NCBI RefSeq assembly: GCF_009755225.1 | Contig: NZ_WQKZ01000006.1 | Location: 1 to 64,000, forward strand | DNA length: 64,000 nucleotides | Origin: Hymenobacter ginkgonis | GTDB taxonomy: Bacteria > Bacteroidota > Bacteroidia > Cytophagales > Hymenobacteraceae | Direction of reading: 5' to 3' | Shown: positions 33,897 to 43,875 of the stretch, piece after piece | Layout: each line of letters opens with the position of its first letter | How positions within the stretch are numbered: position 1 is the stretch's first letter | Notes under the pieces: model-generated | What the model was told of the DNA's origin: nothing | Seen by the model: the letters and a program-made list of their open reading frames with translations, nothing else | Database searches by the model: none | Program-made: the position numbers and the translations under genes

Positions 33897-36800
33897 ATGA
33901 AAAACCTCCACTTTTTAACCTGGGTCTTACTGGCTTTGGCGCTGCTGCCCGCAGCGTTATTTGCCCAGCAAGCGCCCATCACCGGGGTTGTCACGGATGC
34001 AGCTTCGCAGGAAGCCCTCATTGGTGTAACCGTGCTCGTAAAGGGTACTTCGATTAACGCCCAAACGGGCGTGGATGGCCGCTACTCCATTGCCGCGCCC
34101 GCCGATGCGGTGCTGTCGTTCAACTACGTAGGCTACGCGCAACAGGAAATTCCGGTGGCCGGCAAAACGGCCGTCAACGTGGCGCTGGCTTCTACAACCA
34201 AGCTCAACGAGGTGGTAGTAGTGGGCTACGGCACCCAGAAAAGGCGCGACCTTACTGGCGCGGTGGCGCGCATAGAGGGCGACGAAATTGTGAACCAGCC
34301 GGTGCAAACGCCTACCCAGGCCCTGCAAGGCAAGCTGGCCGGCGTGCAGATTATCAGCGACGGCACGCCCAACTCGCAGCCTACGGTGCGCATTCGGGGC
34401 ACGGGCACGCTGCTGGCCGGTGCCAACCCACTCTATGTAGTAGATGGTGTGCAAACCACTGATATTCGCAACCTAAGCAACGCCGACATCGCCTCCATTG
34501 ACGTGCTGAAAGACGCTTCGGCGGCCGCCATCTACGGCGTACGGGGCGCCAACGGCGTTATCATCGTTACCACCAAAAAGGGCGCAGTCGGCAAGCCCAC
34601 CCTCAGCTACAGCGGCACCTACGGCTTTAAGGAAGCGGCGCACCTGGTAGAAATGGCCAACGCCGACCAGTACAAGAGTTACATCACCGACACGTCGCCC
34701 ACGACCACGTTTCCGACCTACCCCGGTTTTTCGGGCACGACAAACTGGTACAAGGAAATTCTGAAGCGCGGCACGTTCCAGAACCACAACCTGGCCGTGT
34801 CGGGGGCTACCGACAACGTGCGCTACTACTTCTCGGGCAACTTGCTGCAAGACGATGGCCTACTCGTTGACAACCGCTTTTCGCGCCTTACGGTGCGCTC
34901 GAACACTTCGTTCTCGTTGTCGGATAAGGTAACCATTAGCTCGCAAGCTTCTTACAGCCACGCCAATACGCGCGACGTGAATATCGGCTCGGCCTACCTC
35001 GATGCGTACCGGGCCGCCCCCATTATTCCGGCGCGTCAGGGCGATTTATTCGGAAATACCGCCGCTTACGGCAACGTAGGTAACCCCCTGGTTGACATTG
35101 GCAAGAACTACAACCAGTCGAGCGAAAACCGCCTGCAAGGCAACATTGGCGTCGATGTGCGCCCCGTGGAGTGGCTGACGCTGCGCTCGGCCATCAACGT
35201 GGATTTGAATGCCAACACGCGCACCATCTACAACTACCAGTTCAACAACGACGCCAGCACCTTCATAATCGCCGGTGGCAACCAGTTCAACACCACCAGC
35301 AACCTGAGCGTGATGCAGTCGAACTCCTACCGCTACTTGTGGGAGAACACGGCCACGTTCCACAAGGTATTCGGCGAAAACCACGACCTGACCGTGCTGG
35401 CCGGTACTACCACCGAGGAGGGCCAGTATACGCCGCTCTATGGCTACCGCCGCAGCGTATCGGCCGACCCTAACCAGTGGTACCTAAACACCGGCGACCC
35501 CAACACGTCGGTGGTGAACCCCTACGACCCCAACAACCCCGACGCCAATATGCTGCCGTCGAAAGACCGTCGCTTTTCGGTGCTGGGCCGCATAAACTAC
35601 TCCTACGCCGGCCGCTACCTGCTCACGGCCAACCTGCGCTACGATGCCTCGTCGAAGTTTGCGTCGGACCGCCGCAAGGGCGTGTTCCCGTCACTGGGCC
35701 TGGGCTGGGTCGTGTCGGACGAAGAGTTTTTGAAGGACGTGAGGGGCCTGAGCTTTCTGAAGCTGCGCGGCAGCTTTGGCCGCCTCGGCAACGACCAAAT
35801 TCCGACCAACTCGTTTGTGACGACGGCCGATATTAACATCCCCTACGTCATCAACGGGCAGCCGGTGCTCGGCGCCGTTATCAGCCAGATTAAGGACGGC
35901 CAGGTGCACTGGGAAACTACTACCGAGTACGACGCGGCCCTGGAATTTGGTTTCCTGGATAACCACCTCACCGGCGAGGTTACCTACTATAACAAGCGCA
36001 CCAGCAGCGCCCTGATTCCGATTAACATCCCCGGCATTTTGGGCGACCCCGACAACCAGCTCATTACCAACGCGGCCGACATCACCAACCGGGGGGTAGA
36101 GGCCGCGCTAAACTGGCGCTCGACTATCGTTGATAATTTCACCTACAACTTCGGTGTAAACGCCACCTTCAACCAGAACCGCATTGCCAACCTCAACGGC
36201 GGCCAGGCGCTATTTGCGGGCGGCAACCTGCAAACCCGCTCCGATAACGGGCAGGCCGCCGGTAGCTTCTACCTGCTCAACGCCATTGGCGTGTACCAAA
36301 CGCAGGACGAAATTAACAGCGGGCCCAAGTCGACTTTCGCGCCCAAAGTGGGCGACTTGAAATATGCCGACACCAACGGCGACGGGGTGATTGACCTCAA
36401 CGACCGCAGCTACTACGGCTCGTACCAGCCCCCGATTTATTTCGGTATCAATGGCGGCATCAACGTGCACAATTTCGACTTGTCGTTCGTGTTTTCGGGC
36501 AACCTTAAGAACAAGGTGTACAACGCCAAAAAGCAGAACCGCTACGCCGGCACCGACAACGTGGAAGCCAGCTTTGCTAGCAGCCGCTGGACGGCCGCCA
36601 ACCCCTCCACTACCAACCCTAGCACGCTGGCCAGCAGCCTGCCCAACTCCACGTACTTCCTGGAGTCGGGCGCGTACCTGCGCCTCACCAACGTTATCCT
36701 GGGCTACACCTTCCCCGTGAGCAGCCTCGAAAAGGCGCATTTGGCCACGTTGCGCGTGTTCTTGTCGGGTCAAAACCTCTTCACGGCCACCAAATACACT

Positions 36801-36908
36801 GGCTTTACCCCCGAGCTGCCCGGCGGACCCCTGGATTCGGGTATTGAGGCCCAAACCTACCCCACTAGCCGCACCCTCACGGTGGGCCTGACTGCTAACT
36901 TCAAATAA
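33897..36908 (+). CDS. SusC/RagA-type TonB-dependent outer-membrane transporter
   Basis: From ATG 33897: 1003 residues, signal peptide MKNLHFLTWVLLALALLPAA. A carboxypeptidase-regulatory-like domain (about 25-105, ITGVVTDAASQEALIGVTV) precedes the plug (NEVVVVGYGTQKRRDLTGAV, about 110-230) and the 22-strand barrel, ending in an aromatic-rich strand (TVGLTANFK). It imports oligosaccharides across the outer membrane with the SusD lipoprotein encoded 11 bp downstream. The neighbouring glycosidases suggest a beta-glucan ligand. Confidence 0.95.
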   Translation: MKNLHFLTWVLLALALLPAALFAQQAPITGVVTDAASQEALIGVTVLVKGTSINAQTGVDGRYSIAAPADAVLSFNYVGYAQQEIPVAGKTAVNVALASTTKLNEVVVVGYGTQKRRDLTGAVARIEGDEIVNQPVQTPTQALQGKLAGVQIISDGTPNSQPTVRIRGTGTLLAGANPLYVVDGVQTTDIRNLSNADIASIDVLKDASAAAIYGVRGANGVIIVTTKKGAVGKPTLSYSGTYGFKEAAHLVEMANADQYKSYITDTSPTTTFPTYPGFSGTTNWYKEILKRGTFQNHNLAVSGATDNVRYYFSGNLLQDDGLLVDNRFSRLTVRSNTSFSLSDKVTISSQASYSHANTRDVNIGSAYLDAYRAAPIIPARQGDLFGNTAAYGNVGNPLVDIGKNYNQSSENRLQGNIGVDVRPVEWLTLRSAINVDLNANTRTIYNYQFNNDASTFIIAGGNQFNTTSNLSVMQSNSYRYLWENTATFHKVFGENHDLTVLAGTTTEEGQYTPLYGYRRSVSADPNQWYLNTGDPNTSVVNPYDPNNPDANMLPSKDRRFSVLGRINYSYAGRYLLTANLRYDASSKFASDRRKGVFPSLGLGWVVSDEEFLKDVRGLSFLKLRGSFGRLGNDQIPTNSFVTTADINIPYVINGQPVLGAVISQIKDGQVHWETTTEYDAALEFGFLDNHLTGEVTYYNKRTSSALIPINIPGILGDPDNQLITNAADITNRGVEAALNWRSTIVDNFTYNFGVNATFNQNRIANLNGGQALFAGGNLQTRSDNGQAAGSFYLLNAIGVYQTQDEINSGPKSTFAPKVGDLKYADTNGDGVIDLNDRSYYGSYQPPIYFGINGGINVHNFDLSFVFSGNLKNKVYNAKKQNRYAGTDNVEASFASSRWTAANPSTTNPSTLASSLPNSTYFLESGAYLRLTNVILGYTFPVSSLEKAHLATLRVFLSGQNLFTATKYTGFTPELPGGPLDSGIEAQTYPTSRTLTVGLTANFK

Positions 36909-36919
36909 GCTGCTTCTCT

Positions 36920-38470
36920 ATGAAACCCACCCACTTTACGATAGTGCGCCGGGCCGGCACGGCCGCCCTGGCTCTGTCGCTGGCAGTGGCCAGCGGCTGC
37001 AAAACCTTCCTCGACGTGGCCCCGCAGGGCCAGCTGAGCGAAGAAGCCATTAAAGCCGACCCCGCGGCCGCCCAAAAGCTGGTCGATGGCGTGTACGATG
37101 CGCTGTACCTCAGCGGTGGCTTTGGGGCTGATGTGAATGGCTTTCAGCTGGTTGTGCTGAGTGATATTGCGTCTGACGATGCCGACAAGGGCAGTACCCC
37201 CAGCGACTACAACGACGCCGCCAATATTGATAACTTCACGGCTACCCCCACCAACAGTAACGTCAACAACGTCTGGAACGGCCACTTCCAGGCGATTGCT
37301 CGTGCCAACCAGGCCCTGGATAAAATTCCGCTGAGCCCGGCCGATGCCAGCATTAAGAACCGGCAGCTGGCCGAAGTGCGCTTTTTGCGCGGCTACTTCT
37401 ACTTCAATCTGGTGCGGCTGTTTGGCGGCGTGCCCCTGCTCGACCGCGTGCCCAGCGTGGGCGATGTAAACAACCCTGCCCTTCAAACCCGGGCTTCGGC
37501 GGCCGATATCTATGCCTTTATCATCAGCGACTTGCAGTTTGCTGTGGATAACTTGCCCGCCAAAGCTGGTACCGATGTTGGCCGCGCCAACAAAACGGCC
37601 GCCCAGGCCATGCTGGCTAAGGTATACCTCTACCAAAAGAATTACCAGAAGGCCTACGACCTCACCAGCGCCGTAATTACCAGCGGGGCCTATTCGCTCT
37701 ACGGTAACTACGCCGACATTTGGCGCACGGTGGGCAACAACAACTCGGAGTCGATTTTTGAAGTGCAAACCGGCGTGAATGCGGCCTGCAACAATTCGGC
37801 TTTGCAACTCTACGTGGTGGCCCAAGGCCCGCGCTCGGGCGGCAAATACGGCTGGTCAGACCTAGGCTTTGGCTTCAATACGCCCTCGGCAAGCTTGGCC
37901 AACGCGTACGAAGCGGGCGATGTGCGCCGTGCGGGCACTATTATCTTCATCAACCCGACGGCTCCTGCTGGCCAGCGCTCCACGGGCACCGTGCTGTGGG
38001 ATGGCTTCCGCATCCCAAGCCAAGACTCGGTAGAAGGGTCGCGCTTCAGCTACAAAGCCTACCACAGCCGCACCAAAGAGCCTAATTGCGGCAACACCGA
38101 TTTTTTGCCTAAGAATATCCGCATCATGCGCTACGCCGAGGTGCTACTCATCAACGCAGAAGCGGCAGTGCAACTCGGCAACACGGCCGCGGCTACCACC
38201 GACCTAACCCTGGTGCGTGCCCGCGCTGGCCTAGCCGCGGCGGCCCCTACGCTGGCTAATATCTGGCGCGAGCGCCGGGTGGAGCTAGCCATGGAGCACG
38301 ACCGCTTTTTCGACCTTGTGCGCCAAGAGAGCGTGCAGGCTGGCCGTATTGTGCCCGCTTATGCTGCCCACGGCAAAACATTTGTAAAGGGGAAAAATGA
38401 AATTTTCCCCATCCCGCAATCCCAAATTGACCTCAGCGGGGGCGTACTAACACAGAACCCCGGCTATTAG
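36920..38470 (+). CDS. SusD/RagB-type surface glycan-binding lipoprotein
   Basis: 516 residues with lipobox ASGC (C27). The family landmarks FLRGYFYFNLVRLFGGVPLL, the TPR-like helices and the C-terminal VELAMEHDRFFDLVR segment are clear. It forms the lid of the SusC channel and captures glycan at the cell surface. Translationally close to susC and followed by a strong hairpin terminator, so susC-susD form a two-gene unit. Confidence 0.95.
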   Translation: MKPTHFTIVRRAGTAALALSLAVASGCKTFLDVAPQGQLSEEAIKADPAAAQKLVDGVYDALYLSGGFGADVNGFQLVVLSDIASDDADKGSTPSDYNDAANIDNFTATPTNSNVNNVWNGHFQAIARANQALDKIPLSPADASIKNRQLAEVRFLRGYFYFNLVRLFGGVPLLDRVPSVGDVNNPALQTRASAADIYAFIISDLQFAVDNLPAKAGTDVGRANKTAAQAMLAKVYLYQKNYQKAYDLTSAVITSGAYSLYGNYADIWRTVGNNNSESIFEVQTGVNAACNNSALQLYVVAQGPRSGGKYGWSDLGFGFNTPSASLANAYEAGDVRRAGTIIFINPTAPAGQRSTGTVLWDGFRIPSQDSVEGSRFSYKAYHSRTKEPNCGNTDFLPKNIRIMRYAEVLLINAEAAVQLGNTAAATTDLTLVRARAGLAAAAPTLANIWRERRVELAMEHDRFFDLVRQESVQAGRIVPAYAAHGKTFVKGKNEIFPIPQSQIDLSGGVLTQNPGY

Positions 38471-38506
38471 CTAAGCGGAGCTTTGACCTCAGCAACTACT
38501 TGATAG

Positions 38507-38545
38507 CGATAGTACCGCAGTGGGCTGCCCGCTGCGGTACTATCG
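38507..38545 (+). terminator. Terminator of the susCD transcript
   Basis: Perfect 14-bp arms (cgatagtaccgcag / ctgcggtactatcg) with an 11-nt loop, followed by TTTTA, 37 bp after the SusD stop. Confidence 0.85.
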
Positions 38546-38760
38546 TTTTATGGGGGTAGGAAGCTTGCAGTCACTACGGCGGGCTACGGAGCTATTCTTT
38601 AGCATCTCTAGAAAGAAAAACAGTACAATCGATAGGGTTTTATGTCTGATAATCAAAAATATACTAACTAGCGACGGGCTTTTTATTATCCCTTGGTTAA
38701 GTTTTGCGTAGTAGGAGCCATAACAGGTGTTTTCCACTCGCTCACCTCTCCCATTTTTTT

Positions 38761-40401
38761 ATGAATAAACACTTCACCCCACTTCGGGCGCTAGTGCCGG
38801 CCGTATTGTTGGCTACCGGACTGGTAGCTCCTACTGCGCAGGCCCAAACGCCCGACCGAAAAACCGCCATCGGCGCCAACGTCAGCCTGTTGCAATACCA
38901 CGGCAACTTCGGCTCCGACTTCGGTCGGCTCTTCTCTCCCGCCCAAGTGGGGGTAGGTGCGCATATTTCGCGCTACCTGTCGCCTTCCTTCGACCTGAGC
39001 TTGCTGGGTAACCTCCAGAACTACCGTTTTGTGCGCGACAACGCGCCGTACCGCGAGTTTAACTCGCGCATTGGCATGGTAGACCTGGGCCTTAAACTGA
39101 AGCTCAACAACGGCCACATCCTGCGCGAAGATTTCTTCCTCCAGCCTTACCTGATGGGTGGCGGTGGCTTGTTTGCGGCCAATAGCGGCGGCAACTACCT
39201 CACCGTTACGAACGCGGGCGTAGTTACGCCAGGCACGTTCTCTAACCAGATGCGGGTATTTGAGGTGTTTGGCGCGGCAGGTATTCGCTTCCGCCTCTCG
39301 TCGGTGGTGTCTCTCGACATCCAAACCAGCCAGCACTACCCCCTCACGGACCGGATAGACAACGTTTCGAACTCTAACGATAAGCTGTACGACCGCTTTT
39401 TGGTGCACTCGGCGGGCTTGACCTTTGCCCTGGGCAAAGCCAAAGACACGGACGGCGACGGCGTGTCGGATAACAAAGACAAATGCCCCGACACCCCAGC
39501 CGGGGTAAAAGTGGATGCGACCGGTTGCCCGCTCGATACCGACGGTGACGGTGTAGCCGACTACCAGGATAAATGCCCCGACGTGAAAGGCCTGGCTGCC
39601 CTGCAAGGCTGCCCCGACGCCGACGGGGACGGCGTAGCCGACAACGACGACAAGTGCCCCAACACCCCAGCCGGCGTGCGCGTCGATGCTTCGGGCTGCC
39701 CAGTTGACTCGGATGGTGACGGCGTAGCCGACTACCAGGATAAGTGCCCCGGCACCCCAGCGGGCGTGAAAGTAGACGCGACTGGTTGCCCGCTCGACCG
39801 CGATGGCGACGGCGTGCCGGACTTCCAGGACCGCTGCCCCGACCGTGCCGGCCCCGCCAGCAACAAAGGCTGCCCCGAGATTAAGGCCGAGGCTAAGAAA
39901 ATCCTCAACGAGGCTACCAAGTACATCAACTTCGACTTCAATAAGGCTACGCTGAAGCCCTCGTCGAACACTCGTCTGCAGCAGATGGTGCAGATTATGA
40001 ACGATTACCCGGACTACTCGCTCAGCATTGCCGGCCACACCGACAGCAAAGGCGCCGACGACTATAACCTGCGCCTGAGCTACGAGCGCGCCGCCGCTGC
40101 CCGCAAGTATATGCTGAGCAAAGGCATCCCGGCTGAGCGCATCGAAGCCCGCGGCTATGGCGAAACCAAGCCCATTGCCGACAACAAAACGGCCGCTGGC
40201 CAGGCCCTGAACCGTCGCGTTGACTTCGACCCCTACCTGACGGGCGAAACCAACGCTGCCGAAGCCAAGTATGGCCCCGCCCCGAGCATCTCGGAGCTGC
40301 GCGCTACAGGCCAGAAGCTGCCCGGCAAGAAAACGACGGGCACCGGCGCTCCTCGCAGCCGCAAGGCCCCCGTGAAAAAGGCACCCGCCAAGCGTAAGTA
40401 A
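38761..40401 (+). CDS. OmpA family protein with TSP type-3 calcium-binding repeats
   Basis: The start at 38761 gives a signal peptide and 546 residues. Order: an N-terminal beta-barrel-like domain (about 30-220), five thrombospondin type-3-like repeats (DxDGDGVxDxxDxCP, about 225-375), an OmpA C-terminal peptidoglycan-binding domain (about 390-500; HTDSKGADDYN, LSYERAAAAR), and a Lys/Arg-rich tail (KAPVKKAPAKRK). It links the outer membrane to the cell wall. The repeat region is repetitive at DNA level but coding. Confidence 0.93.
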   Translation: MNKHFTPLRALVPAVLLATGLVAPTAQAQTPDRKTAIGANVSLLQYHGNFGSDFGRLFSPAQVGVGAHISRYLSPSFDLSLLGNLQNYRFVRDNAPYREFNSRIGMVDLGLKLKLNNGHILREDFFLQPYLMGGGGLFAANSGGNYLTVTNAGVVTPGTFSNQMRVFEVFGAAGIRFRLSSVVSLDIQTSQHYPLTDRIDNVSNSNDKLYDRFLVHSAGLTFALGKAKDTDGDGVSDNKDKCPDTPAGVKVDATGCPLDTDGDGVADYQDKCPDVKGLAALQGCPDADGDGVADNDDKCPNTPAGVRVDASGCPVDSDGDGVADYQDKCPGTPAGVKVDATGCPLDRDGDGVPDFQDRCPDRAGPASNKGCPEIKAEAKKILNEATKYINFDFNKATLKPSSNTRLQQMVQIMNDYPDYSLSIAGHTDSKGADDYNLRLSYERAAAARKYMLSKGIPAERIEARGYGETKPIADNKTAAGQALNRRVDFDPYLTGETNAAEAKYGPAPSISELRATGQKLPGKKTTGTGAPRSRKAPVKKAPAKRK

Positions 40402-40446
40402 GGCTCCAAGGCAGGAGTGACTGCCCATCGCCACTCCTACCACGGC

Positions 40447-40481
40447 AAAAAGGCAGGTTCCGCAAGGAGCCTGCCTTTTTT
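40447..40481 (+). terminator. Rho-independent terminator
   Basis: aaaaaggcagg / cctgcctttttt around a 12-nt loop, 46 bp after the OmpA-family stop. Confidence 0.88.
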
Positions 40482-40622
40482 GTGTAAGTAGCTGCCGCGC
40501 ATGGCTCAGCCACCTAAGGGGAGTAGGGTGCGCAAGCAGGCAACTATTGTGCGCGTAGTCAGTAAAATGAGGCAACTGTGAACGGCTGACTTCAGGGCCA
40601 GCTTTACTTCTAAACCAGTACT

Positions 40623-42005
40623 ATGAAAATTCCGACTTATGCGTATTTGCTTCCAGCGCTGGGTTTGCTAGCTGCGTGCAGCAGTGGCCCCAGCCAAGAG
40701 GAAAAGCAGCAAGCCCAGGCCGAAACGCCCGCCAAAACCGTGACCACGCCCCAGGATGAGGCCGTGCACCTGCCGGCCCCCTACGAGAGCAAGTCCGTTA
40801 CGCACCGGGTTGATATCATCGATTGGCCCGCGGGCAAAACCCCAACCGCCCCAGCCGGCTTCACCGTAACCGAGTTTGCGGGTAAGCTCGAAAGCCCACG
40901 CTGGGCCTACGTAGCGCCCAACGGCGATGTATTGGTGGCCGAGGCGACTACCCTGCCCAAAGGCACCAAGAAGGAGATTGCTGCCGCTTTGCACCTAGAT
41001 AGGTCGCGTTCGCTCCAACCCACTAGTGCCAACCGCATCACGCTCTTCCGCGATACCAATGGCGACGGTGTGCCCGATGTGCGCACCGTGTTCTTGTCTG
41101 GTCTCAACCAACCCTTCGGGATGCTGGTGCTCGGCAATTCGTTTTACGTGGCGAATACCAATGGCGTACTGAAGTTTCCGTACCAGCCCGGCGCTACGAA
41201 AATCACGGCTCCCGGCCAGAAGATTCTCGACTTGCCCGAAGGTGGCTATAACAACCACTGGACGCGCAACTTGCTGGCCAGCAAGGATAACTCGAAAATT
41301 TACGTAACTGTAGGCTCGGGCAGCAACGTGCAGGAGCACGGCCCGGCCAATGAAGTGCGCCGCGCCAATATCCTGCAAATCAACCCCGACGGCACGGGCG
41401 AAAAAGTGTACGCCAGCGGCCTGCGCAATCCCATTGGCCTGGCCTGGTACCCCGGCACTACCACCCTGTGGGCGGCCGTGAACGAGCGCGATGAGTTGGG
41501 CGATGAATTGGTGCCCGACTACATCACTAGCGTAAAAGAAGGCGGTTTCTACGGCTGGCCTTACTCATACTACGGCCAAAATGAAGACCCGCGCCGCAAA
41601 AACGAGCGCCCCGACCTCGTGAAAAAAGCAGTGGTGCCCGACGTGCCGATGGGCGCCCACGTGGCCGCCCTCGGCCTCACGTTCTACGACAAAGCTGCCT
41701 TCCCGGCCAAGTACCAAAAGGGCGCGTTTGTGGGGGAGCACGGCTCCTGGAACCGTTCGGCCTACTCGGGCTACAAGGTGGCATTTGTGCCTTTTCAGAA
41801 TGGTAAGCCAGCGGGCAAGCCCGAAGATTTCCTCACCGGTTTCCTCGTGGGCGGTGATTCTGACAAAGCCTATGGCCGCCCGGTGGGGGTAGTAACCCTG
41901 CCCGATGGCGCCCTGCTCATAACCGATGATGCTGGCAACAAGCTGTGGCGCGTAAGCGCCAGTTCGCCGCCGCGCACCACGGCCGCGCTCACTACTGCCC
42001 GTTAA
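40623..42005 (+). CDS. Lipoprotein of the sorbosone dehydrogenase / PQQ-dependent sugar dehydrogenase family
   Basis: 460 residues with lipoprotein signal (LGLLAAC, C19). The six-bladed propeller of soluble glucose/sorbosone dehydrogenases is indicated by FRDTNGDGVPDVRTVF, GLNQPFGM, GLRNPIGLAW, NERDELGDELVPDY and GGFYGWPYSYYG. These enzymes oxidise aldoses or related aldehydes using PQQ. No PQQ synthesis gene is present, so cofactor source and substrate remain open. Confidence 0.87.
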   Translation: MKIPTYAYLLPALGLLAACSSGPSQEEKQQAQAETPAKTVTTPQDEAVHLPAPYESKSVTHRVDIIDWPAGKTPTAPAGFTVTEFAGKLESPRWAYVAPNGDVLVAEATTLPKGTKKEIAAALHLDRSRSLQPTSANRITLFRDTNGDGVPDVRTVFLSGLNQPFGMLVLGNSFYVANTNGVLKFPYQPGATKITAPGQKILDLPEGGYNNHWTRNLLASKDNSKIYVTVGSGSNVQEHGPANEVRRANILQINPDGTGEKVYASGLRNPIGLAWYPGTTTLWAAVNERDELGDELVPDYITSVKEGGFYGWPYSYYGQNEDPRRKNERPDLVKKAVVPDVPMGAHVAALGLTFYDKAAFPAKYQKGAFVGEHGSWNRSAYSGYKVAFVPFQNGKPAGKPEDFLTGFLVGGDSDKAYGRPVGVVTLPDGALLITDDAGNKLWRVSASSPPRTTAALTTAR

Positions 42006-42012
42006 AAAAGTC

Positions 42013-42047
42013 AAGCTCCACCCTTTGCCGGGTGGAGCTTATTTTTT
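42013..42047 (+). terminator. Rho-independent terminator
   Basis: aagctccaccc / gggtggagctt with a 6-nt loop and an ATTTTTT tail, directly after the sorbosone-dehydrogenase-like gene. Confidence 0.9.
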
Positions 42048-42101
42048 GCTTAATTTTAGGGTCATTTAGTCCCTATACTATTCTATTCCTACGTTTATCC
42101 A

Positions 42102-43052
42102 ATGCGAGTTTTTAAGTTCATCTTCTTGCTATCGGTGCTCTTTGGCAGCCGCCTGGCGCAGGCTACTACCTGGGATGAGCCTTGGCAAGAAGAAGTAATC
42201 AAGAAGGCCGATTATTTTGTGCTGGCCCGCGTCACGGCCGTTGATGCGCAAAAGGGTATTACGGCTACAGTAGTGAAATCCTTGGCCGGCGGTACTCTCA
42301 CGGGGGAGTTGCACATTGCCAGCTTCTACGATTTGCACGTGTGCACGCGCACGGCCGTGGGGCCGATATTCGAGTTGGAGCGGGTCGATTCTTGCTATTT
42401 CTTCCTCCAAAAACGGGCGGATAATACCTATGCCATGGCTACCCCCACGGCGGGCTTTGCCGTAATGCGTGCCGGCACGGTAGCCGCTACCTACCGCCAC
42501 AGTTACCACCAGGCACCGGTACCCAAGGCGGTGTACGAGCCCACGATGACGGCGATTTTTCAGCGCTACCACGGGCAGCCCTACGATTTGGTGTATATCA
42601 ACAAGCTCATAACCACGTCGCTGGCCCTACCCCCCGCCCGTACCCGCACCGAGATGCGGACTTTTGCTTTGCAGCACGTGGCCCTCGAAACCATCTACCA
42701 CCTGAGCCTGCCGGTGCCTACCGAACCCCTGCTGCCCTTCTTGCGCGATAGCACCAATTTTCATGCGCAGGCTTCGGCTGCCCGGGCGCTTATTGCGGCC
42801 CCTACCCCCCTGGCCGAGCAGCAGCTGTTGAAGGTGCTGGCCAGCCCCAATGCCAGGCCTTTTGTTAAGCTGCTAGTTCTTAAGGCCTTGTCAGCTTATC
42901 AGTCCAAGGAGTTGAAAGCCAGGCTAGAGAAGATACTCAAAACTGCACCCACCGAGAACACTACCATTGGGGGCAACGTGGTAGACGCGCGCATTTGCAC
43001 GAAGCTGCCCAGCATCCATGATGCCATAGCGGCCCGACTGCTGCAATTGTAG
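42102..43052 (+). CDS. Secreted protein of unknown function with HEAT-like C-terminus
   Basis: 316 residues with a signal peptide (MRVFKFIFLLSVLFGSRLAQA). The N-terminal half is beta-rich and contains two cysteines (HVCTRTAV, DSCYFF). The C-terminal half is alpha-helical with HEAT-like pairs (FHAQASAARALIAA, KLLVLKALSAYQ). No enzyme motif is visible. Monocistronic by position. Confidence 0.7.
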   Translation: MRVFKFIFLLSVLFGSRLAQATTWDEPWQEEVIKKADYFVLARVTAVDAQKGITATVVKSLAGGTLTGELHIASFYDLHVCTRTAVGPIFELERVDSCYFFLQKRADNTYAMATPTAGFAVMRAGTVAATYRHSYHQAPVPKAVYEPTMTAIFQRYHGQPYDLVYINKLITTSLALPPARTRTEMRTFALQHVALETIYHLSLPVPTEPLLPFLRDSTNFHAQASAARALIAAPTPLAEQQLLKVLASPNARPFVKLLVLKALSAYQSKELKARLEKILKTAPTENTTIGGNVVDARICTKLPSIHDAIAARLLQL

Positions 43053-43092
43053 CTGCGCTTAGTGTAAGTTGTTGAACAGCAATAGAAGTGCG

Positions 43093-43812
43093 CTAGCTTA
43101 GTAGCTGGCGCAGTTGCTGGGCATTGCCGATGGCCGAGCCGCCGATGTCGTTATTAAAATACAAGTAGGCCTGTGCCACTCCTGGCGTGGCGGCTACTTC
43201 GGCTGCAAAGCGTTGCAGCGCTGCGAGGGGGTAGGGAGACGCGTAGAGGTCGGGCACGCCGTGAAAACGGTAGTAGAGCGTGGGCGATGTGGCAATCACC
43301 GCGTTGGGTAGCAAAGGGTGGCTTTGGCCCGAAAACGTGACCTGCCGCTGGCGCAGGGCTTCATACACTTCCTCGCGCCACCAACTGGCGTGCCTGAATT
43401 CCAGCACGTTTACAAACGAAGGGTCGAGGCAGTCGAGGATGCGCGCCAAGCGGTCGGGGTCATAGGCCATACGCGGCGGCAGTTGAAATAGCACCGGCCC
43501 AAGCTTATCGAGCAAGCCCCGGCCGGTGGTGTCGTAGAAGTCGCCCAGCAACTGCCCTACCCCATGAAATTGCTTGTAGTGCGTTATCAGCTGCGGCGCT
43601 TTCACAGCAAATTGGAAGTCGGCGGGCGCCTGGGCGTACCAGTTTTCGAGAAATGATAATTGCGGAAACCGGTAGAACGTCACGTTCAGTTCAAGCGTCC
43701 GAAAATGCTGGCTATAAAACTCAAACCACCGGCGCATGGGCAATTTTTCGGGGTAAAAAACGCCCCGCCAATGCCGGTAGTGATAGCCCGAACAGCCAAT
43801 GTGGTAGGTCAT
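43093..43812 (-). CDS. DUF72 family protein (paralogue A)
   Basis: 239 residues, TIM-barrel-like DUF72. Landmarks are HIGCSGYHYRHW, LELNVTFYRFP, FAVKAPQLITHYK, GPVLFQLPP and YYRFHGVPDLY. The biochemical role of the family is not established. A clear paralogue lies at 49838-50578. Sense-strand CCTACCCC lies 8 nt upstream of the start. Confidence 0.88.
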   Translation of the reverse strand: MTYHIGCSGYHYRHWRGVFYPEKLPMRRWFEFYSQHFRTLELNVTFYRFPQLSFLENWYAQAPADFQFAVKAPQLITHYKQFHGVGQLLGDFYDTTGRGLLDKLGPVLFQLPPRMAYDPDRLARILDCLDPSFVNVLEFRHASWWREEVYEALRQRQVTFSGQSHPLLPNAVIATSPTLYYRFHGVPDLYASPYPLAALQRFAAEVAATPGVAQAYLYFNNDIGGSAIGNAQQLRQLLS

Positions 43813-43875
43813 AGTAAAGGGGGTAGGGCGTTCCGCATGACTGGGATTTAATATCTTCAGAGAATGCAGCTTTAC

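Noticed and set aside
36857..37825. 322-codon minus-strand frame opposite susD
   Set aside because: A shadow of high-GC coding sequence; no signal, domain or independent promoter.
39420..39870. Repeated units resembling a tandem or CRISPR-like array
   Set aside because: These are the coding repeats for the TSP type-3 calcium-binding motifs, in frame throughout and without spacers.
38791..40575. 594-codon open frame on the minus strand
   Set aside because: It lies opposite the OmpA/TSP3 gene. The translation is Val/Ala/His-rich and repetitive because it mirrors the repeats; no domain is visible and the plus-strand protein is certain.
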